Source of the DNA: Flavobacteriaceae bacterium CG2_30_34_30
GTDB taxonomy: Bacteria > Bacteroidota > Bacteroidia > Flavobacteriales > Flavobacteriaceae
Assembly: GCA_001873105.1 (NCBI GenBank)
Contig: MNYN01000001.1
Span: 1 to 64,000, forward strand
Direction of reading: 5' to 3'
DNA: 64,000 bases
Shown here: in pieces, positions 35,630-45,865 of the stretch
How positions within the stretch are numbered: the first letter of the stretch is position 1
Layout of the letters: every line of letters starts with the position of its first letter
Position numbers and translations under genes: made by a program
Notes under the pieces: generated by a model
What the model was told of the DNA's origin: nothing
Databases searched by the model: none
The model's input: only the letters and a program-made list of their open reading frames with translations

Positions 35630-36583
35630 ATGTCAGATGTTGCAGCCATTGAGCAGTTAGTAAAAAAACACAGTGCGTTAAAAAAAGAAATTTCTAAAAT
35701 TATTGTAGGGCAAGAAAAAGTTGTAGACCAAGTTCTTCTAGCAATATTTTCAGGTGGGCATGCCTTGTTAATCGGTGTTCCGGGTCTTGCTAAAACCTTG
35801 ATGGTAAATACCATTGCACAAGCTTTAGGATTAGATTTTAAACGAATACAGTTTACGCCCGACTTAATGCCAAGCGACATCTTAGGTTCAGAAATTCTAG
35901 ACGAAAACAGGCATTTTAAATTTATTAAAGGACCTATTTTTGCAAACATCATTCTGGCAGACGAAATAAATAGAACACCACCAAAAACACAAGCAGCACT
36001 TTTAGAAGCCATGCAGGAACGCGCGGTAACTATTGCAGGTAATCACTATAAATTATCTTTACCCTATTTTGTTTTAGCCACACAAAACCCGATTGAGCAG
36101 GAAGGAACGTATCCCTTGCCGGAAGCCCAATTAGATCGTTTTATGTTTGCCATAAATTTAGAATATCCTTCCTTTGAGGAAGAAGTAAACATTGTAAAAA
36201 CTACGACTACTGACCATTTTGAAACCGTAAATGCTTTGTTTACTGCTCAAGAAATTATCGATTTTCAAAACCTAATACGACGCATACCTGTAGCAGATAA
36301 TGTTATGGAATATGCTGTAAATTTAGTAGGAAAAACACGTCCCAATTCCCCCACAGCTTCAAATATGATAAAAAACTACATCGACTGGGGAGCAGGACCA
36401 AGAGCCTCACAAAACCTTATATTAGCTGCTAAATCAAATGCTGCCTTGCATGGCAAGTTTTCACCGGATATTGAGGATGTACAAATGGTAACCACAAGTA
36501 TTTTACGCCATCGATTAATAAAAAATTACAAAGCAGAAGCAGAAGGATTGACTATTGAAGCTATAATTGAGAGTTTGTTTTAA
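35630..36583 (+). CDS. MoxR-family AAA+ ATPase
   Basis: A 317-residue AAA+ ATPase with Walker A GVPGLAKT, Walker B IILADEINRTPP, sensor-1 ATQNP and the arginine finger region LPEAQLDRF. MoxR proteins act as chaperones for protein-complex or metal-cofactor assembly, usually next to DUF58 and VWA genes. None is present here; instead it follows surA by 10 bp and so belongs to the envelope-chaperone operon. An acyltransferase gene follows 68 bp later. Confidence 0.9.
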   Translation: MSDVAAIEQLVKKHSALKKEISKIIVGQEKVVDQVLLAIFSGGHALLIGVPGLAKTLMVNTIAQALGLDFKRIQFTPDLMPSDILGSEILDENRHFKFIKGPIFANIILADEINRTPPKTQAALLEAMQERAVTIAGNHYKLSLPYFVLATQNPIEQEGTYPLPEAQLDRFMFAINLEYPSFEEEVNIVKTTTTDHFETVNALFTAQEIIDFQNLIRRIPVADNVMEYAVNLVGKTRPNSPTASNMIKNYIDWGAGPRASQNLILAAKSNAALHGKFSPDIEDVQMVTTSILRHRLIKNYKAEAEGLTIEAIIESLF

Positions 36584-36651
36584 TGGTTATTTTTCTTTTT
36601 AATCTCTTAAAGTAAAACATATTTGAATCTTTGTTTTCTAAGGCATTTCCA

Positions 36652-37794
36652 ATGATTATAAATTACAAAGGCCGAATTTTTGGATTAGACCTCATGCGAG
36701 CAGCTGCTATACTTTTTGTGGTATTCTCACATGCACTTTGGATTTTTCCCGAAGCTTCCGGCAATTTTGTAGATGTGTTGCATTTAATGGGCGTAATGGG
36801 TGTAGAGATTTTCTTTGTTCTTAGCGGATTTTTAATAGGTAGAATTCTTTTAAGAATTTTCACAAAGTCCGATTTTAATTACAAAGACATCCATTATTTT
36901 CTCGTAAGGAGATGGTTTCGCACCTTACCCAATTACTACCTAGCTTTAGGCATCAATATAGGCATTATGCTTTACTTTGGCAGAGTATTGCCCGAAATGA
37001 TTGGTTCCTATTTTTTGTTTCTGCAAAATGCAGTGGGTGGAATGGATATTTTTTTTACAGAATCCTGGAGCCTTCCCATTGAAGAATTTGCCTACATTCT
37101 TTGTCCCTTTCTATTTTATATCACACTACTTTTTCGATTAAAAATAGCCAAACAAAAGCTTTTTCTTTTTGTTACACTTTTTATTTTGATGTTTTTCTTT
37201 GGTACTAAAATATTTTATAATTTCACGTCACCCTCTAGCGATATGGTATATTGGAATATAAACCTTAAAGCTGTAGTTTTATATCGAATAGATGCCATTT
37301 ATTATGGTGTTTTAGCAGCGTATCTTTCCTTAATCTATAAAGGTAGCTGGCAACACTATAAAAATCTGTTTCTTTTTATAGGAATATCCGCTTTTCTTAC
37401 CGTACATTTTTGGATTTCCTTGCAAAACATACTTATTGAAGAGTATTCATTTTTTTGGGATGTTCTTTATTTACCTGTTTGTTCTATTTGCATTGCATTA
37501 TCGCTTCCTTTTTTATCGCAATGGAACGTGACTTCTTCCTTTTATTTGCGACCTATTACTTTTATAAGTCTTATTTCGTATGCCATGTATTTGCTGCATT
37601 ATTCTATTATTTTGCAATTAATGCGATATTTTATACCCATTGAGGTTTTAGAATTTTCAGAAAAACTTATTTTCACAGGAGTTTATGTCTTGATTACCAT
37701 ACTACTTTCCTATGTGTTATATCGTTTGTATGAAAAACCTTTGATGGATTTTCGTGATAAACCTTATTTTAAAAAAAGATATGCCAAAGCATAA
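36652..37794 (+). CDS. Acyltransferase-3 family membrane protein (OafA/YrhL-like)
   Basis: A 380-residue polytopic protein with about ten helices. The N-terminus has the family pattern GLDLMRAAAILFVVFSHAL with the catalytic His, then EIFFVLSGFLIGRILLR and FLVRRWFRTLPNYYLAL. It ends YRLYEKPLMDFR, as in OafA-type O-acetyltransferases that modify surface polysaccharides or lipids. I start at ATG 36652 (a TTG 21 bp upstream is less likely). The acceptor is unknown. Confidence 0.87.
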   Translation: MIINYKGRIFGLDLMRAAAILFVVFSHALWIFPEASGNFVDVLHLMGVMGVEIFFVLSGFLIGRILLRIFTKSDFNYKDIHYFLVRRWFRTLPNYYLALGINIGIMLYFGRVLPEMIGSYFLFLQNAVGGMDIFFTESWSLPIEEFAYILCPFLFYITLLFRLKIAKQKLFLFVTLFILMFFFGTKIFYNFTSPSSDMVYWNINLKAVVLYRIDAIYYGVLAAYLSLIYKGSWQHYKNLFLFIGISAFLTVHFWISLQNILIEEYSFFWDVLYLPVCSICIALSLPFLSQWNVTSSFYLRPITFISLISYAMYLLHYSIILQLMRYFIPIEVLEFSEKLIFTGVYVLITILLSYVLYRLYEKPLMDFRDKPYFKKRYAKA

Positions 37795-37929
37795 TTTAGT
37801 AATTCAGTAATTTTTGATATTTAAAAATATCATATACTCAATTTTTACAATTAAAATTTTATTTTCATTGAATTATATTCATTAAATAGAAGCTTTCCTT
37901 ATTATTTTTTAAATGTCAAGTGGTTTTTG

Positions 37930-37937
37930 TAACTTTG
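37930..37937 (+). promoter_or_regulatory. -7 element (TAACTTTG) for aconitase
   Basis: A TAnnTTTG match 40 bp before the aconitase ATG. A 16-base palindrome (37816-37831, GATATTT-AA-AAATATC) lies further upstream and may end the acyltransferase transcript. Confidence 0.6.
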
Positions 37938-37977
37938 CGATACTTCAAAAAAAGAAATACATATAAAATAAATTCTT

Positions 37978-40245
37978 ATGGCATTTGATATCGAAATGAT
38001 TAAAAAAGTCTATGCAACCATGCAAGACCGAGTGGAGAAAGCCCGCAACCTAGTTGGCAAACCCCTAACACTTACTGAAAAAATATTATACACCCATCTT
38101 TGGGATGGTTCACCATCTAAAATTTTTACCAGAGGGAAAGATTATGTAGATTTTGCGCCAGATAGAATTGCTTGTCAGGACGCTACAGCTCAAATGGCTT
38201 TGTTACAGTTTATGCAAGCTGGTAAAGATAGAGTAGCAGTGCCTACAACGGTTCATTGTGATCACCTTATACAAGCAAAATCAGGTGCTTTTGAAGATTT
38301 AAAACGTGCAAACGACTCCAGTAAAGAGGTTTTTGATTTTCTTGAATCGGTATCTAATAAATATGGTATTGGCTTTTGGAGACCCGGAGCAGGAATCATA
38401 CATCAAGTGGTGTTAGAAAATTATGCTTTTCCCGGCGGTTTAATGATAGGAACCGATTCACACACCGTTAATGCCGGCGGATTAGGAATGGTTGCCATTG
38501 GTGTAGGAGGCGCAGATGCCGTTGATGTTATGGCGGGAATGCCGTGGGAATTGAAATTTCCAAAACTAATAGGCGTAAAATTAACCGGAAAACTAAATGG
38601 TTGGACAGCTTCAAAAGACGTGATACTTAAAGTTGCAGGAATCCTAACAGTAAAAGGTGGCACCGGAGCCATCGTAGAATATTTTGGTGAAGGCGCAAAA
38701 AATCTTTCGTGTACCGGAAAAGGAACTATTTGTAATATGGGAGCTGAAATAGGTGCAACCACTTCTACTTTTGGCTATGACGATGCTATGGAACGATTCC
38801 TTCGCGCCACCGACAGAAACGACATAGCCGATGCAGCAAATAAAGTAAGAGAGCATTTAACAGGCGATCCGGAAGTGTATGCAAATCCGGAGCAATATTT
38901 TGATCAAGTTATTGAAATAAATCTGGATACATTACGCCCACATTTAAACGGTCCTTTTACTCCCGATTTAGCCACTCCGGTGGGAGAACTTGGTAAAAAA
39001 GCAAGAGAAAATGGCTGGCCTCTAAAAGTAGAGTGGGGATTAATAGGTTCCTGTACAAACAGTTCGTATGAAGATCTAACCCGCGCAGCTTCCATAGCCA
39101 AACAAGCCGTAGATAAAAAAATAAAAGCCAAATCCGATTTTGGTATCAATCCCGGTTCCGAACAAATACGATTTACTGCCGAACGCGATGGTATCTTAAA
39201 AATATTTGAAGACTTAAATGCCACCATTTTCACAAATGCTTGTGGGCCTTGTATTGGACAGTGGGATAGAAGTGATATGAAAGGCGATGAAAAAAATACC
39301 ATTGTACACTCCTTTAACCGAAACTTTTCAAAAAGAGCAGATGGCAACCCAAACACCCACGCATTTGTAGGTTCACCGGAAATGGTGGCTGCCATAGCCA
39401 TATCCGGACGTTTGGACTTTGACCCCATGCACGACACGTTAATCAATGAGGACGGTGAAGAAGTGATGCTTGAAATACCAAAAGGTATTGAATTGCCACC
39501 ATTAGGTTTTGATGTAAAAGACAATGGATTTTTAGCACCAACAGAAAACGGACGCCATGTGGAAGTAAAAGTAAGCACTACTTCGGAACGACTTCAGCTT
39601 TTAGAGCCATTTACTCCTTGGGATGGAAAAAATATTTTGGGTGCTAAATTGCTTATCAAAGCTTTCGGAAAATGTACTACAGACCACATTTCTATGGCAG
39701 GACCTTGGCTGCGTTTCAGAGGACATTTAGATAATATTGCCAACAATACCTTAATAGGTGCTGTAAATGCTTTTAATAAAAAAACAAATTTTGTAAAAAG
39801 TCAATTAACCGGCGAATATGGTGGCGTACCCGATGTACAACGCGAGTATAAAAAAGCAGGTATCCCCACGATTGTCGTTGGCGACCACAATTATGGCGAA
39901 GGCTCTTCCAGAGAGCACGCAGCTATGCAACCACGCCATCTAGGTGTTCGAGTGGTTTTGGTAAAATCATTTGCCCGGATTCACGAAACCAATTTAAAAA
40001 AACAAGGTATGCTGGGATTGACCTTTGCTAAAGAATCTGATTACGATTTGATTCAAGAAGAGGATACCTTCAACTTTATTGATTTAAATGCTTTTGCACC
40101 AGACAAACCAATCACTGTAGAAATAGTGCATAAAGATGGTAGCAAGGATGTTATCAAAACAAACCATACCTACAACCAAGCGCAAATTGAATGGTTTAAA
40201 GAAGGATCGGCACTAAATTTGATTAAAAAAGAAAATGCATCCTAA
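37978..40245 (+). CDS. acn: Aconitate hydratase (mitochondrial-type)
   Basis: A 755-residue citric-acid-cycle aconitase that isomerises citrate to isocitrate. The [4Fe-4S] ligands are Cys359 (GSCTNSS), Cys422 and Cys425 (ACGPCIG). The swivel domain begins near residue 580 (GKCTTDHIS) and has the [10 protein letters not shown] substrate loop. Length and wording match the mitochondrial type rather than AcnA/AcnB of enterobacteria. It is followed by a strong terminator. Confidence 0.95.
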   Translation: MAFDIEMIKKVYATMQDRVEKARNLVGKPLTLTEKILYTHLWDGSPSKIFTRGKDYVDFAPDRIACQDATAQMALLQFMQAGKDRVAVPTTVHCDHLIQAKSGAFEDLKRANDSSKEVFDFLESVSNKYGIGFWRPGAGIIHQVVLENYAFPGGLMIGTDSHTVNAGGLGMVAIGVGGADAVDVMAGMPWELKFPKLIGVKLTGKLNGWTASKDVILKVAGILTVKGGTGAIVEYFGEGAKNLSCTGKGTICNMGAEIGATTSTFGYDDAMERFLRATDRNDIADAANKVREHLTGDPEVYANPEQYFDQVIEINLDTLRPHLNGPFTPDLATPVGELGKKARENGWPLKVEWGLIGSCTNSSYEDLTRAASIAKQAVDKKIKAKSDFGINPGSEQIRFTAERDGILKIFEDLNATIFTNACGPCIGQWDRSDMKGDEKNTIVHSFNRNFSKRADGNPNTHAFVGSPEMVAAIAISGRLDFDPMHDTLINEDGEEVMLEIPKGIELPPLGFDVKDNGFLAPTENGRHVEVKVSTTSERLQLLEPFTPWDGKNILGAKLLIKAFGKCTTDHISMAGPWLRFRGHLDNIANNTLIGAVNAFNKKTNFVKSQLTGEYGGVPDVQREYKKAGIPTIVVGDHNYGEGSSREHAAMQPRHLGVRVVLVKSFARIHETNLKKQGMLGLTFAKESDYDLIQEEDTFNFIDLNAFAPDKPITVEIVHKDGSKDVIKTNHTYNQAQIEWFKEGSALNLIKKENAS

Positions 40246-40297
40246 ATTATTTCTGAAAAGTCATTTTCATTAAAGAAAGGAAATTAATTTTCACACA

Positions 40298-40345
40298 AAG
40301 CCGCAAGGATATTTAAGAAATAAAATCCTTGCGGCTTTTCTTTTT
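40298..40345 (+). terminator. Strong terminator after aconitase
   Basis: An 11-bp perfect stem GCCGCAAGGAT (40300-40310) / ATCCTTGCGGC (40325-40335) is flanked by AAA and by TTTTCTTTTT. This is the clearest rho-independent terminator in the window. Confidence 0.9.
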
Positions 40346-40435
40346 GCCCTGTTTTTAAAATTTTATGTGGAATCAAAAAAATGAATAAAAATTCAATATC
40401 TTTAAACTGCATTTTAAAAACTAAAAAAACTTTCC

Positions 40436-40984
40436 ATGAGTGTCTTTATAATTTCCTTGGTAGTACTAACTCTTGTATATTTTATATTTATATACAATAA
40501 ACTTATTCGGTTACGAAATATGGTAGCCGAGGCGTGGAGTGGTATTGATGTGCAGTTACAAAAACGTTACGACTTGATTCCAAATATTATAAAAGTAGTG
40601 CAGGGCTATGCCACGCACGAAAAAAATCTTTTTGAAAGCATCACCAGATTACGAGCACAAGGGATGGATGCCGAAACGGTAAAAGACCATGAAGTAGCAG
40701 AAGTAGAACTTTCAAAAGCTTTAGGGAGTTTGTTTGTGGTGGTTGAAAATTATCCGGAGCTAAAAGCCAACCAAAACTTTTTAGAACTGCAACGTGATCT
40801 ATCTAAAGTAGAAAACGATTTACAACGCGCAAGGAGGTATTATAATGGAAGCGTTAGAAACTATAACATACTCATTGAACAATTTCCATCTAAACTCATT
40901 GCCAAAGCGGCAAACCACCAGCAACGGGATTATTTTGATATTAAAAATGAAACGGAAAAAGCAATACCGCAAGTGAATTTTTAA
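40436..40984 (+). CDS. lemA: LemA-family protein
   Basis: A 182-residue LemA protein: one N-terminal transmembrane helix (residues 3-22) followed by the conserved LIRLRNMVAEAWSGIDVQLQKRYDLIPNI block and a long helical hairpin with LQRARRYYNGSVRNYN. It is believed to lie in the inner membrane facing outward; the molecular role is unknown. It is paired with the DUF2207 gene 10 bp later, a combination seen in many bacteria. Confidence 0.9.
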   Translation: MSVFIISLVVLTLVYFIFIYNKLIRLRNMVAEAWSGIDVQLQKRYDLIPNIIKVVQGYATHEKNLFESITRLRAQGMDAETVKDHEVAEVELSKALGSLFVVVENYPELKANQNFLELQRDLSKVENDLQRARRYYNGSVRNYNILIEQFPSKLIAKAANHQQRDYFDIKNETEKAIPQVNF

Positions 40985-40994
40985 AAAGTGCTCT

Positions 40995-42680
40995 ATGAAA
41001 TTTTATGTTATTTTATTTTTAAGTTGTTTGTTTTTAAATACAGGTTTTTCTCAAGAGCGAATTATCACTTATAATTCTACCATAAAAGTGGAACCTTCCG
41101 GCTCCCTACTAGTGCGTGAAGACATTACGGTACAAGCAGAAGGCGACCAAATAAAAAGAGGTATTTATCGCAGTTTTCCTACCCAATATAAAGACAAATT
41201 AGGCACCAGATTTCATGTAGAATTTGTTGTAACAGAGGTATTAAGAAATGGAAACGCTGAGCCTTATTTTACCGAAAAGAAAGGTAATGGCGTTGTGGTG
41301 TATATAGGTAATAAAAATACTTTTTTAGAAAAAGGTGTTTATACCTATTCTATTTCGTATCGCACCACCAAACAAATAGGATTTTTTAAAGAATTTGATG
41401 AATTGTATTTTAACGCCATAGGTGGTGATTGGGTTTTTACCATTGAAACAGCCACAGTAACCATTGAATTACCTGAAAACGCCACGATAACACAGTTAGC
41501 CGCTTATTCAGGATTGCAAGGAACCACTACCTGCGATTGTTCTTTACTTTCTACAGACAATAAGGTGAGGATAACCACTACGCGAGCACTGCAACCCTAC
41601 GAGCAACTTACTCTTGCAGTAGCTTGGCCAAAAGGATTTGTGAACGAACCTACAACTACCCAAAAGACCATTTCTTTTTTTAAAAGCAATTTTCACGTGC
41701 TTTTTGCACTCCTCGGTTTTGTGCTGGTAAGTTTTTTATATTATAAAGCTTGGAAAAAAGTAGGCGTAGATCCTGCAAAAGGAACAATTATACCTTTGTT
41801 TGACCCACCTGTAGCCTTTAGCCCGGCAGATATTGCCTTTTTAAGCCGTATGTATATCACCCAATCTACTATTTCAGCAGCCATAGTGCATATGGCAGTA
41901 AAAGGTCATTTAAAAATTATTCATCTGAAAAAAGAATATACTTTAGAACGTCTTTCCACAGATTTTTCATTGCTTACGGAAGAAGAAAAAGCGATTTCGA
42001 GTGCTTTATTTTCCGAAAGCGAACAAATAGAATTGGATAATAAAAACCACAGCAAGTTTAGCAAAGCAAGAGTAAATGCCAATAGCATTTTAGCTAAAAA
42101 AATGCAACCCAAGTATTTTAATTTAAACTATGGGCATTTAGTAAAGGGCATATTAGCCTCTATATTTTTAATTGTCCTAACCTTTGTTTTTTCACCCTCT
42201 CCGATAATACCTTTTATTTTAATTTTTTTACTTATTGTTTTAGTTGCTTTTTTTACCTATTTGATTAAAGCCCCTACAAAAGAAGGGCGCCAACTGATGG
42301 ACGAGATTGAAGGATTTAAAATGTATATAGCAGTAGCCGAACAAAAACAACTAGACGCCTTGCATGAACCAGAACTTACAGTAGAACGTTTTGAGTCATT
42401 ACTACCTTATGCCATTGCTTTGGGCGTTGAAAATCAATGGGGTAAAAAGTTTGAAAATGCGCTGACAAAATCGTTGCAAGAAACACAAAGTTACAGTCCG
42501 TCGTGGTACGTTGGAGCAGGAGCGATGGCATTTTCGCCTCAACAGTTTTCCTCCAGTATGGGAAAAAGTTTTTCTTCTGCCATATCTTCTGCATCTACAC
42601 CTCCGGGCAGTTCGTCAGGAAGTGGGGGAGGTGGTTCTTCAGGCGGCGGTGGTGGCGGCGGTGGTGGCGGTGGTTGGTAA
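40995..42680 (+). CDS. DUF2207 membrane protein with Gly-rich tail
   Basis: A 561-residue protein: signal peptide (1-19, TGFSQ), a DUF2207 beta domain (residues about 25-220), a transmembrane helix near 232-250, a cytoplasmic winged-helix-like part, two helices near 388-430, and a Ser/Gly tail ending in a Gly run and Trp. The Gly-rich end is normal for this family. It forms a probable two-gene operon with lemA; a role in envelope stress or in holding LemA has been proposed but not proven. Confidence 0.85.
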   Translation: MKFYVILFLSCLFLNTGFSQERIITYNSTIKVEPSGSLLVREDITVQAEGDQIKRGIYRSFPTQYKDKLGTRFHVEFVVTEVLRNGNAEPYFTEKKGNGVVVYIGNKNTFLEKGVYTYSISYRTTKQIGFFKEFDELYFNAIGGDWVFTIETATVTIELPENATITQLAAYSGLQGTTTCDCSLLSTDNKVRITTTRALQPYEQLTLAVAWPKGFVNEPTTTQKTISFFKSNFHVLFALLGFVLVSFLYYKAWKKVGVDPAKGTIIPLFDPPVAFSPADIAFLSRMYITQSTISAAIVHMAVKGHLKIIHLKKEYTLERLSTDFSLLTEEEKAISSALFSESEQIELDNKNHSKFSKARVNANSILAKKMQPKYFNLNYGHLVKGILASIFLIVLTFVFSPSPIIPFILIFLLIVLVAFFTYLIKAPTKEGRQLMDEIEGFKMYIAVAEQKQLDALHEPELTVERFESLLPYAIALGVENQWGKKFENALTKSLQETQSYSPSWYVGAGAMAFSPQQFSSSMGKSFSSAISSASTPPGSSSGSGGGGSSGGGGGGGGGGGW

Positions 42681-42864
42681 ATTTTAGTTTTTTAAAAACG
42701 CCCTTTTTAACATTAAAAATAAAAATTGCATTATTTTGTGTTGTATGGATTATATAACAAACAATATTTTAGTCAAACTGTTCTAATAATTTTACACACC
42801 AAACATTTTACAGTGTTTTTTAAATTCACTAAATTTTTAAAACCAATTCTGTAAATGACTTATG

Positions 42865-43857
42865 TTAAAAAAAATGGATTTTTGCTTTTATTTTTGCATC
42901 AATAAATGGATAATCCATCTTTTCACTATCTAATCTATTAAGGAGAAGTATGGCTGCTTTTTTACCTATATTTTCGGCATTTTGATTGATATAGTTCATT
43001 TTTGGAAAGGTCAGAAGAGCATTCTTAGTGTTAGAAAACCCAATTATCTTGATGTTTTTTGTTTTGAAAGGTTTAATAGAAAGAAGACAATTTTCAAGCA
43101 TAATACCAGAACTATTATCGGCAGCAAGTACTGCATCAAAATCATTTTTTTCAGCCCAACTCCTTAGCTTTTTATGCATATTAGATAAGCTTTGTACACT
43201 AAGTTCTAGTTTTTTTTCATAAACAATTTTTGCCTCTCTCAAAGCTTTTAAATATCCTATTCTGCGTTCTTTTCCAACATTTAGATTATTTATGGAGCTT
43301 AAAAAAGCAATTTTTTTGTAGCCTTTTTCAAGGAGCCGTTTAGTGACCTCATACGTGATTTTTTGATCATCAACACTAACCTTGTCACAGTTTATTTGAT
43401 TTGACAACCTATCAAAAAGCACAAGTTTATTTTTGTGTATTTGGTTAGTAATATGAGAAACATCACCTGTTTTAATAGTTTGGGCTGCAAGTGAAATAAT
43501 AAACCCATCCACACTGCCACTTTTTAATAGTTTTATTTTTTCGGCTTCTTTTTGTGTTTGTTCATTACTTATACAAACAATAGTATCATAGCCTTTTTCT
43601 GAACATTGTTTTTCAATTCCAAAAAGAACTTCTGCAAAAAAGGAGTTTAATATGTCTGGAATAATAACACCTATGGTTTTTGATTTATTATTTCGCAATC
43701 CAGCACCCATTTTGTTTGGTTGATAATTCATTGCTTCTGCTAGTTCTTTTACACGAAATTTGGTATGTTCAGAAATATCTTTGGCATCATTTAATGCTTT
43801 AGATACTGTTGAAATAGAAACGCTTAAGAGTTTTGCTAATTCTTTTAATGAACTCAT
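42865..43857 (-). CDS. LacI-family transcriptional regulator
   Basis: A 330-residue repressor with an N-terminal LacI helix-turn-helix (residues 4-25, LKELAKLLSVSISTVSKALN), a hinge helix (NKMGAGLRNNKS) and a periplasmic-binding-like sugar domain (TIGVIIPDILNSFFAEVLFGIE). It lies at the end of the glucan locus, so a glucan-derived sugar is the likely effector. A perfect 14-bp palindrome sits 5 bp before its start codon, suggesting autoregulation. It has a separate transcript, since a terminator precedes it. Confidence 0.9.
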   Translation of the reverse strand: MSSLKELAKLLSVSISTVSKALNDAKDISEHTKFRVKELAEAMNYQPNKMGAGLRNNKSKTIGVIIPDILNSFFAEVLFGIEKQCSEKGYDTIVCISNEQTQKEAEKIKLLKSGSVDGFIISLAAQTIKTGDVSHITNQIHKNKLVLFDRLSNQINCDKVSVDDQKITYEVTKRLLEKGYKKIAFLSSINNLNVGKERRIGYLKALREAKIVYEKKLELSVQSLSNMHKKLRSWAEKNDFDAVLAADNSSGIMLENCLLSIKPFKTKNIKIIGFSNTKNALLTFPKMNYINQNAENIGKKAAILLLNRLDSEKMDYPFIDAKIKAKIHFF

Positions 43858-43862
43858 TTAAT

Positions 43863-43876
43863 AAACAAATTTGTTT
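43863..43876. promoter_or_regulatory. Palindrome AAACAAATTTGTTT, candidate LacI-type operator
   Basis: A perfect 14-bp palindrome 5 bp upstream of the LacI regulator start codon. LacI-family sites are palindromes of this size, although most have a central CG, which is absent here. Confidence 0.5.
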
Positions 43877-43890
43877 GCTATTTTAAATTT

Positions 43891-43918
43891 AAGCCCCAAT
43901 AGCAAATTATTGAGGCTT
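43891..43918 (-). terminator. Terminator after the T9SS protein gene
   Basis: AAGCCTCAATA pairs with TATTGGGGCTT (one mismatch) around ATTTGC on the minus strand, followed by AAATTT. It separates the T9SS genes from the LacI gene. Confidence 0.7.
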
Positions 43919-43942
43919 TGAATTAAAATAATATAAAAAAAA

Positions 43943-44758
43943 TTACTTTTTAATTAATTTGATTGTGTTTGATGCATTTTCTGAAGTAATTTTAGCAAAA
44001 TAGATTCCTGTTTTAAAACTAGAGGCATCAATAGAAAGGTTTTGTTGTGTGTTAGTATTGAAATTAGCCATCAATTGACCTTTAACATCATATACTTGGG
44101 TAAGAAAAGTAGTATTTGCTTTGTTTAAGACGACCCATTTATCTGAAGAGGGATTAGGGTAAACAATAAAACTATTTGAAAATTCATTTGATTGGGTGGA
44201 AAGCGTTCCATCACTAAAAACGATATTGTCAAAGAAAATAATGTTGTCTTGTGTTCTTGCATCAAAATCAGGAAAAACTACAATTTGATTTAACACACCA
44301 TTACCTGCGGGAGGATTAATAAAACTAGAAAAATCGAATGTAATTTTTTCCCATTCGTTTATCACGGTATTTGGAATTTTAATTTCACCTTGAGACCAAA
44401 AAGTAGAGGATACTAATTTTATTCCCACATCGCTTATTACAGGTTTCCAAACCATGATGGTAATAATATTATTTGATGCATCAAGAACAAATTCTCCAAG
44501 ATCAGCTCCTTGAGCAGATTCAACTCCAGCAAAAGGTTGGCCGGTTTGTAATGCTGTAAATTGAGCAACAGTTGCAGATGTATTTATTCCGGAAGGATTA
44601 GGATTAGAAATTATTTGTAATTCTGGGTTGGTATCATTTTCAAAGACAGTCCAGGTCCAGTCTGCTCCATTACCGGATGTTTCAAAATTAATTGGGGTGT
44701 TTTGGCTAAATCCATAAAAAATGGTTAGCATTAGCAAAAGGGAAATAATATTTTTCAT
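43943..44758 (-). CDS. T9SS-secreted carbohydrate-binding-like protein
   Basis: A 271-residue protein: signal peptide (1-19, FYGFSQ), one beta-sandwich module (residues about 22-185: NPNPSGINTS, NEWEKITFDFSS, DNIIFFDNIVF) and a T9SS type A tail (FIVYPNPSSDKWVV, LYDV-like VYDVKGQLM, GIYFAKI, NTIKLIKK). The module resembles the last module of the lipoprotein at 60540-62450. It should be exported across the outer membrane and attached to, or released from, the cell surface, binding beta-glucan. No catalytic residues are seen. Confidence 0.8.
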   Translation of the reverse strand: MKNIISLLLMLTIFYGFSQNTPINFETSGNGADWTWTVFENDTNPELQIISNPNPSGINTSATVAQFTALQTGQPFAGVESAQGADLGEFVLDASNNIITIMVWKPVISDVGIKLVSSTFWSQGEIKIPNTVINEWEKITFDFSSFINPPAGNGVLNQIVVFPDFDARTQDNIIFFDNIVFSDGTLSTQSNEFSNSFIVYPNPSSDKWVVLNKANTTFLTQVYDVKGQLMANFNTNTQQNLSIDASSFKTGIYFAKITSENASNTIKLIKK

Positions 44759-44847
44759 TTTATTTTATATTTTAGGTGTTAAAAATTAAAAAGACCCCAA
44801 TTAATATTAAAGTAATAAAATTAATGCCATTAAGGATTTCAGAAATA

Positions 44848-45708
44848 TTATTTTTTAATGAGTTTTATTGTGTTTGAACTGCTTTCTGAAATAATATTGG
44901 CAAAATAAATCCCCGCTTTTAAAACAGAAGTATCAATAGTAAAGGTTTGATTGGAAATATTCTCATTGGTTAAAAGAAGTTTTCCGTTTACGTCATAAAG
45001 GTTTAACGAAAAGCTGGTTAGATTTTTGTTATTAATAATCCAGTTTTGTGTGGTGGGATTTGGATATGCTATGATTGAAGCAATGTCAAAATCTAATGTT
45101 GAAAGAATAAATGGTCCTACAACAACGTTTCCTAAAGTTGCTTCATCTGCTGGGTTAGCATTTAGTCCGGTTACTGAAAATCCGTATTGTATTACCGCGT
45201 CAGTAGCTTCAACATTTGTATATGTGATGGCAAATGTTCCAGCACTGGTAAGTGGTAAACTTTCTTCTTTTAATACGGAAAAATCAGCATTAAATACTTT
45301 AATAAATGCTTTAACAACATATTCTGAAGAAAGTGTAAAAGATTGCACATCTGCTGAAAAGGTTAACTCTTGGCCAAGAAGGTTGCTGTTATTTTCATTA
45401 AATGTATTTCCTTCAAAAACTTTGTTGCCTTCGCCTGTGGTTTGATTTACCCAAAAAGGATCTGTAGGATTATCTCCATAGGTGTTAAAATTTGGAAATA
45501 GAGTAACAGTATTTCCACTTACATCTACTACAGACTTAATGTCTGGAACTCCCCAAGGAGAGCCAAAAACAAATCCACCGCCATTGGCTGGTGTTTCAAA
45601 TACATTGGCAAAACCTAAAAATGTTGCACTGCCATCAATAGTAACTGTGTTTTGACCTACCATAAAGGCAGATGCAAAAAGTAAACTTAATAAGGTGATT
45701 TTTTTCAT
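44848..45708 (-). CDS. T9SS-secreted beta-sandwich protein
   Basis: A 286-residue protein: signal peptide (1-18, FMVGQ), a beta-sandwich module of about 180 residues (FVFGSPWGVPDIKSVV, NLLGQELTFSADVQSF, VVKAFIKVFN) and a T9SS type A tail (IIAYPNPTTQNWIINN, LYDVNGKLLL, GIYFANI, NTIKLIKK). The tail is close to that of the neighbouring T9SS gene, and the 89-bp gap suggests a shared transcript. Its module looks like a surface glycan-binding domain. The upstream 334 bp hold striking repeats (45866-46020). Confidence 0.78.
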   Translation of the reverse strand: MKKITLLSLLFASAFMVGQNTVTIDGSATFLGFANVFETPANGGGFVFGSPWGVPDIKSVVDVSGNTVTLFPNFNTYGDNPTDPFWVNQTTGEGNKVFEGNTFNENNSNLLGQELTFSADVQSFTLSSEYVVKAFIKVFNADFSVLKEESLPLTSAGTFAITYTNVEATDAVIQYGFSVTGLNANPADEATLGNVVVGPFILSTLDFDIASIIAYPNPTTQNWIINNKNLTSFSLNLYDVNGKLLLTNENISNQTFTIDTSVLKAGIYFANIISESSSNTIKLIKK

Positions 45709-45865
45709 AATCTTTAATTTTAAATTTATAATATTTTAGAAACCCTTAAGATTTAATTCTTATCTAAAAGAAAAATTAAAATTAGAATAAGAAATAAAAT
45801 TTGATAACTAACTTTCAAATATATATCCTAAGATTAAATTTATTCATCTTTTATATATTACAAAT

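Noticed and set aside
38421-39578. Long minus-strand frames opposite aconitase
   Set aside because: Antisense shadows of a strongly conserved gene; composition follows the complementary codons and there are no family features.
42590-42680. Gly/Ser-rich low-complexity tail of the DUF2207 protein as a frameshift or repeat artefact
   Set aside because: Such tails are common at the end of DUF2207 proteins, and the frame is intact.
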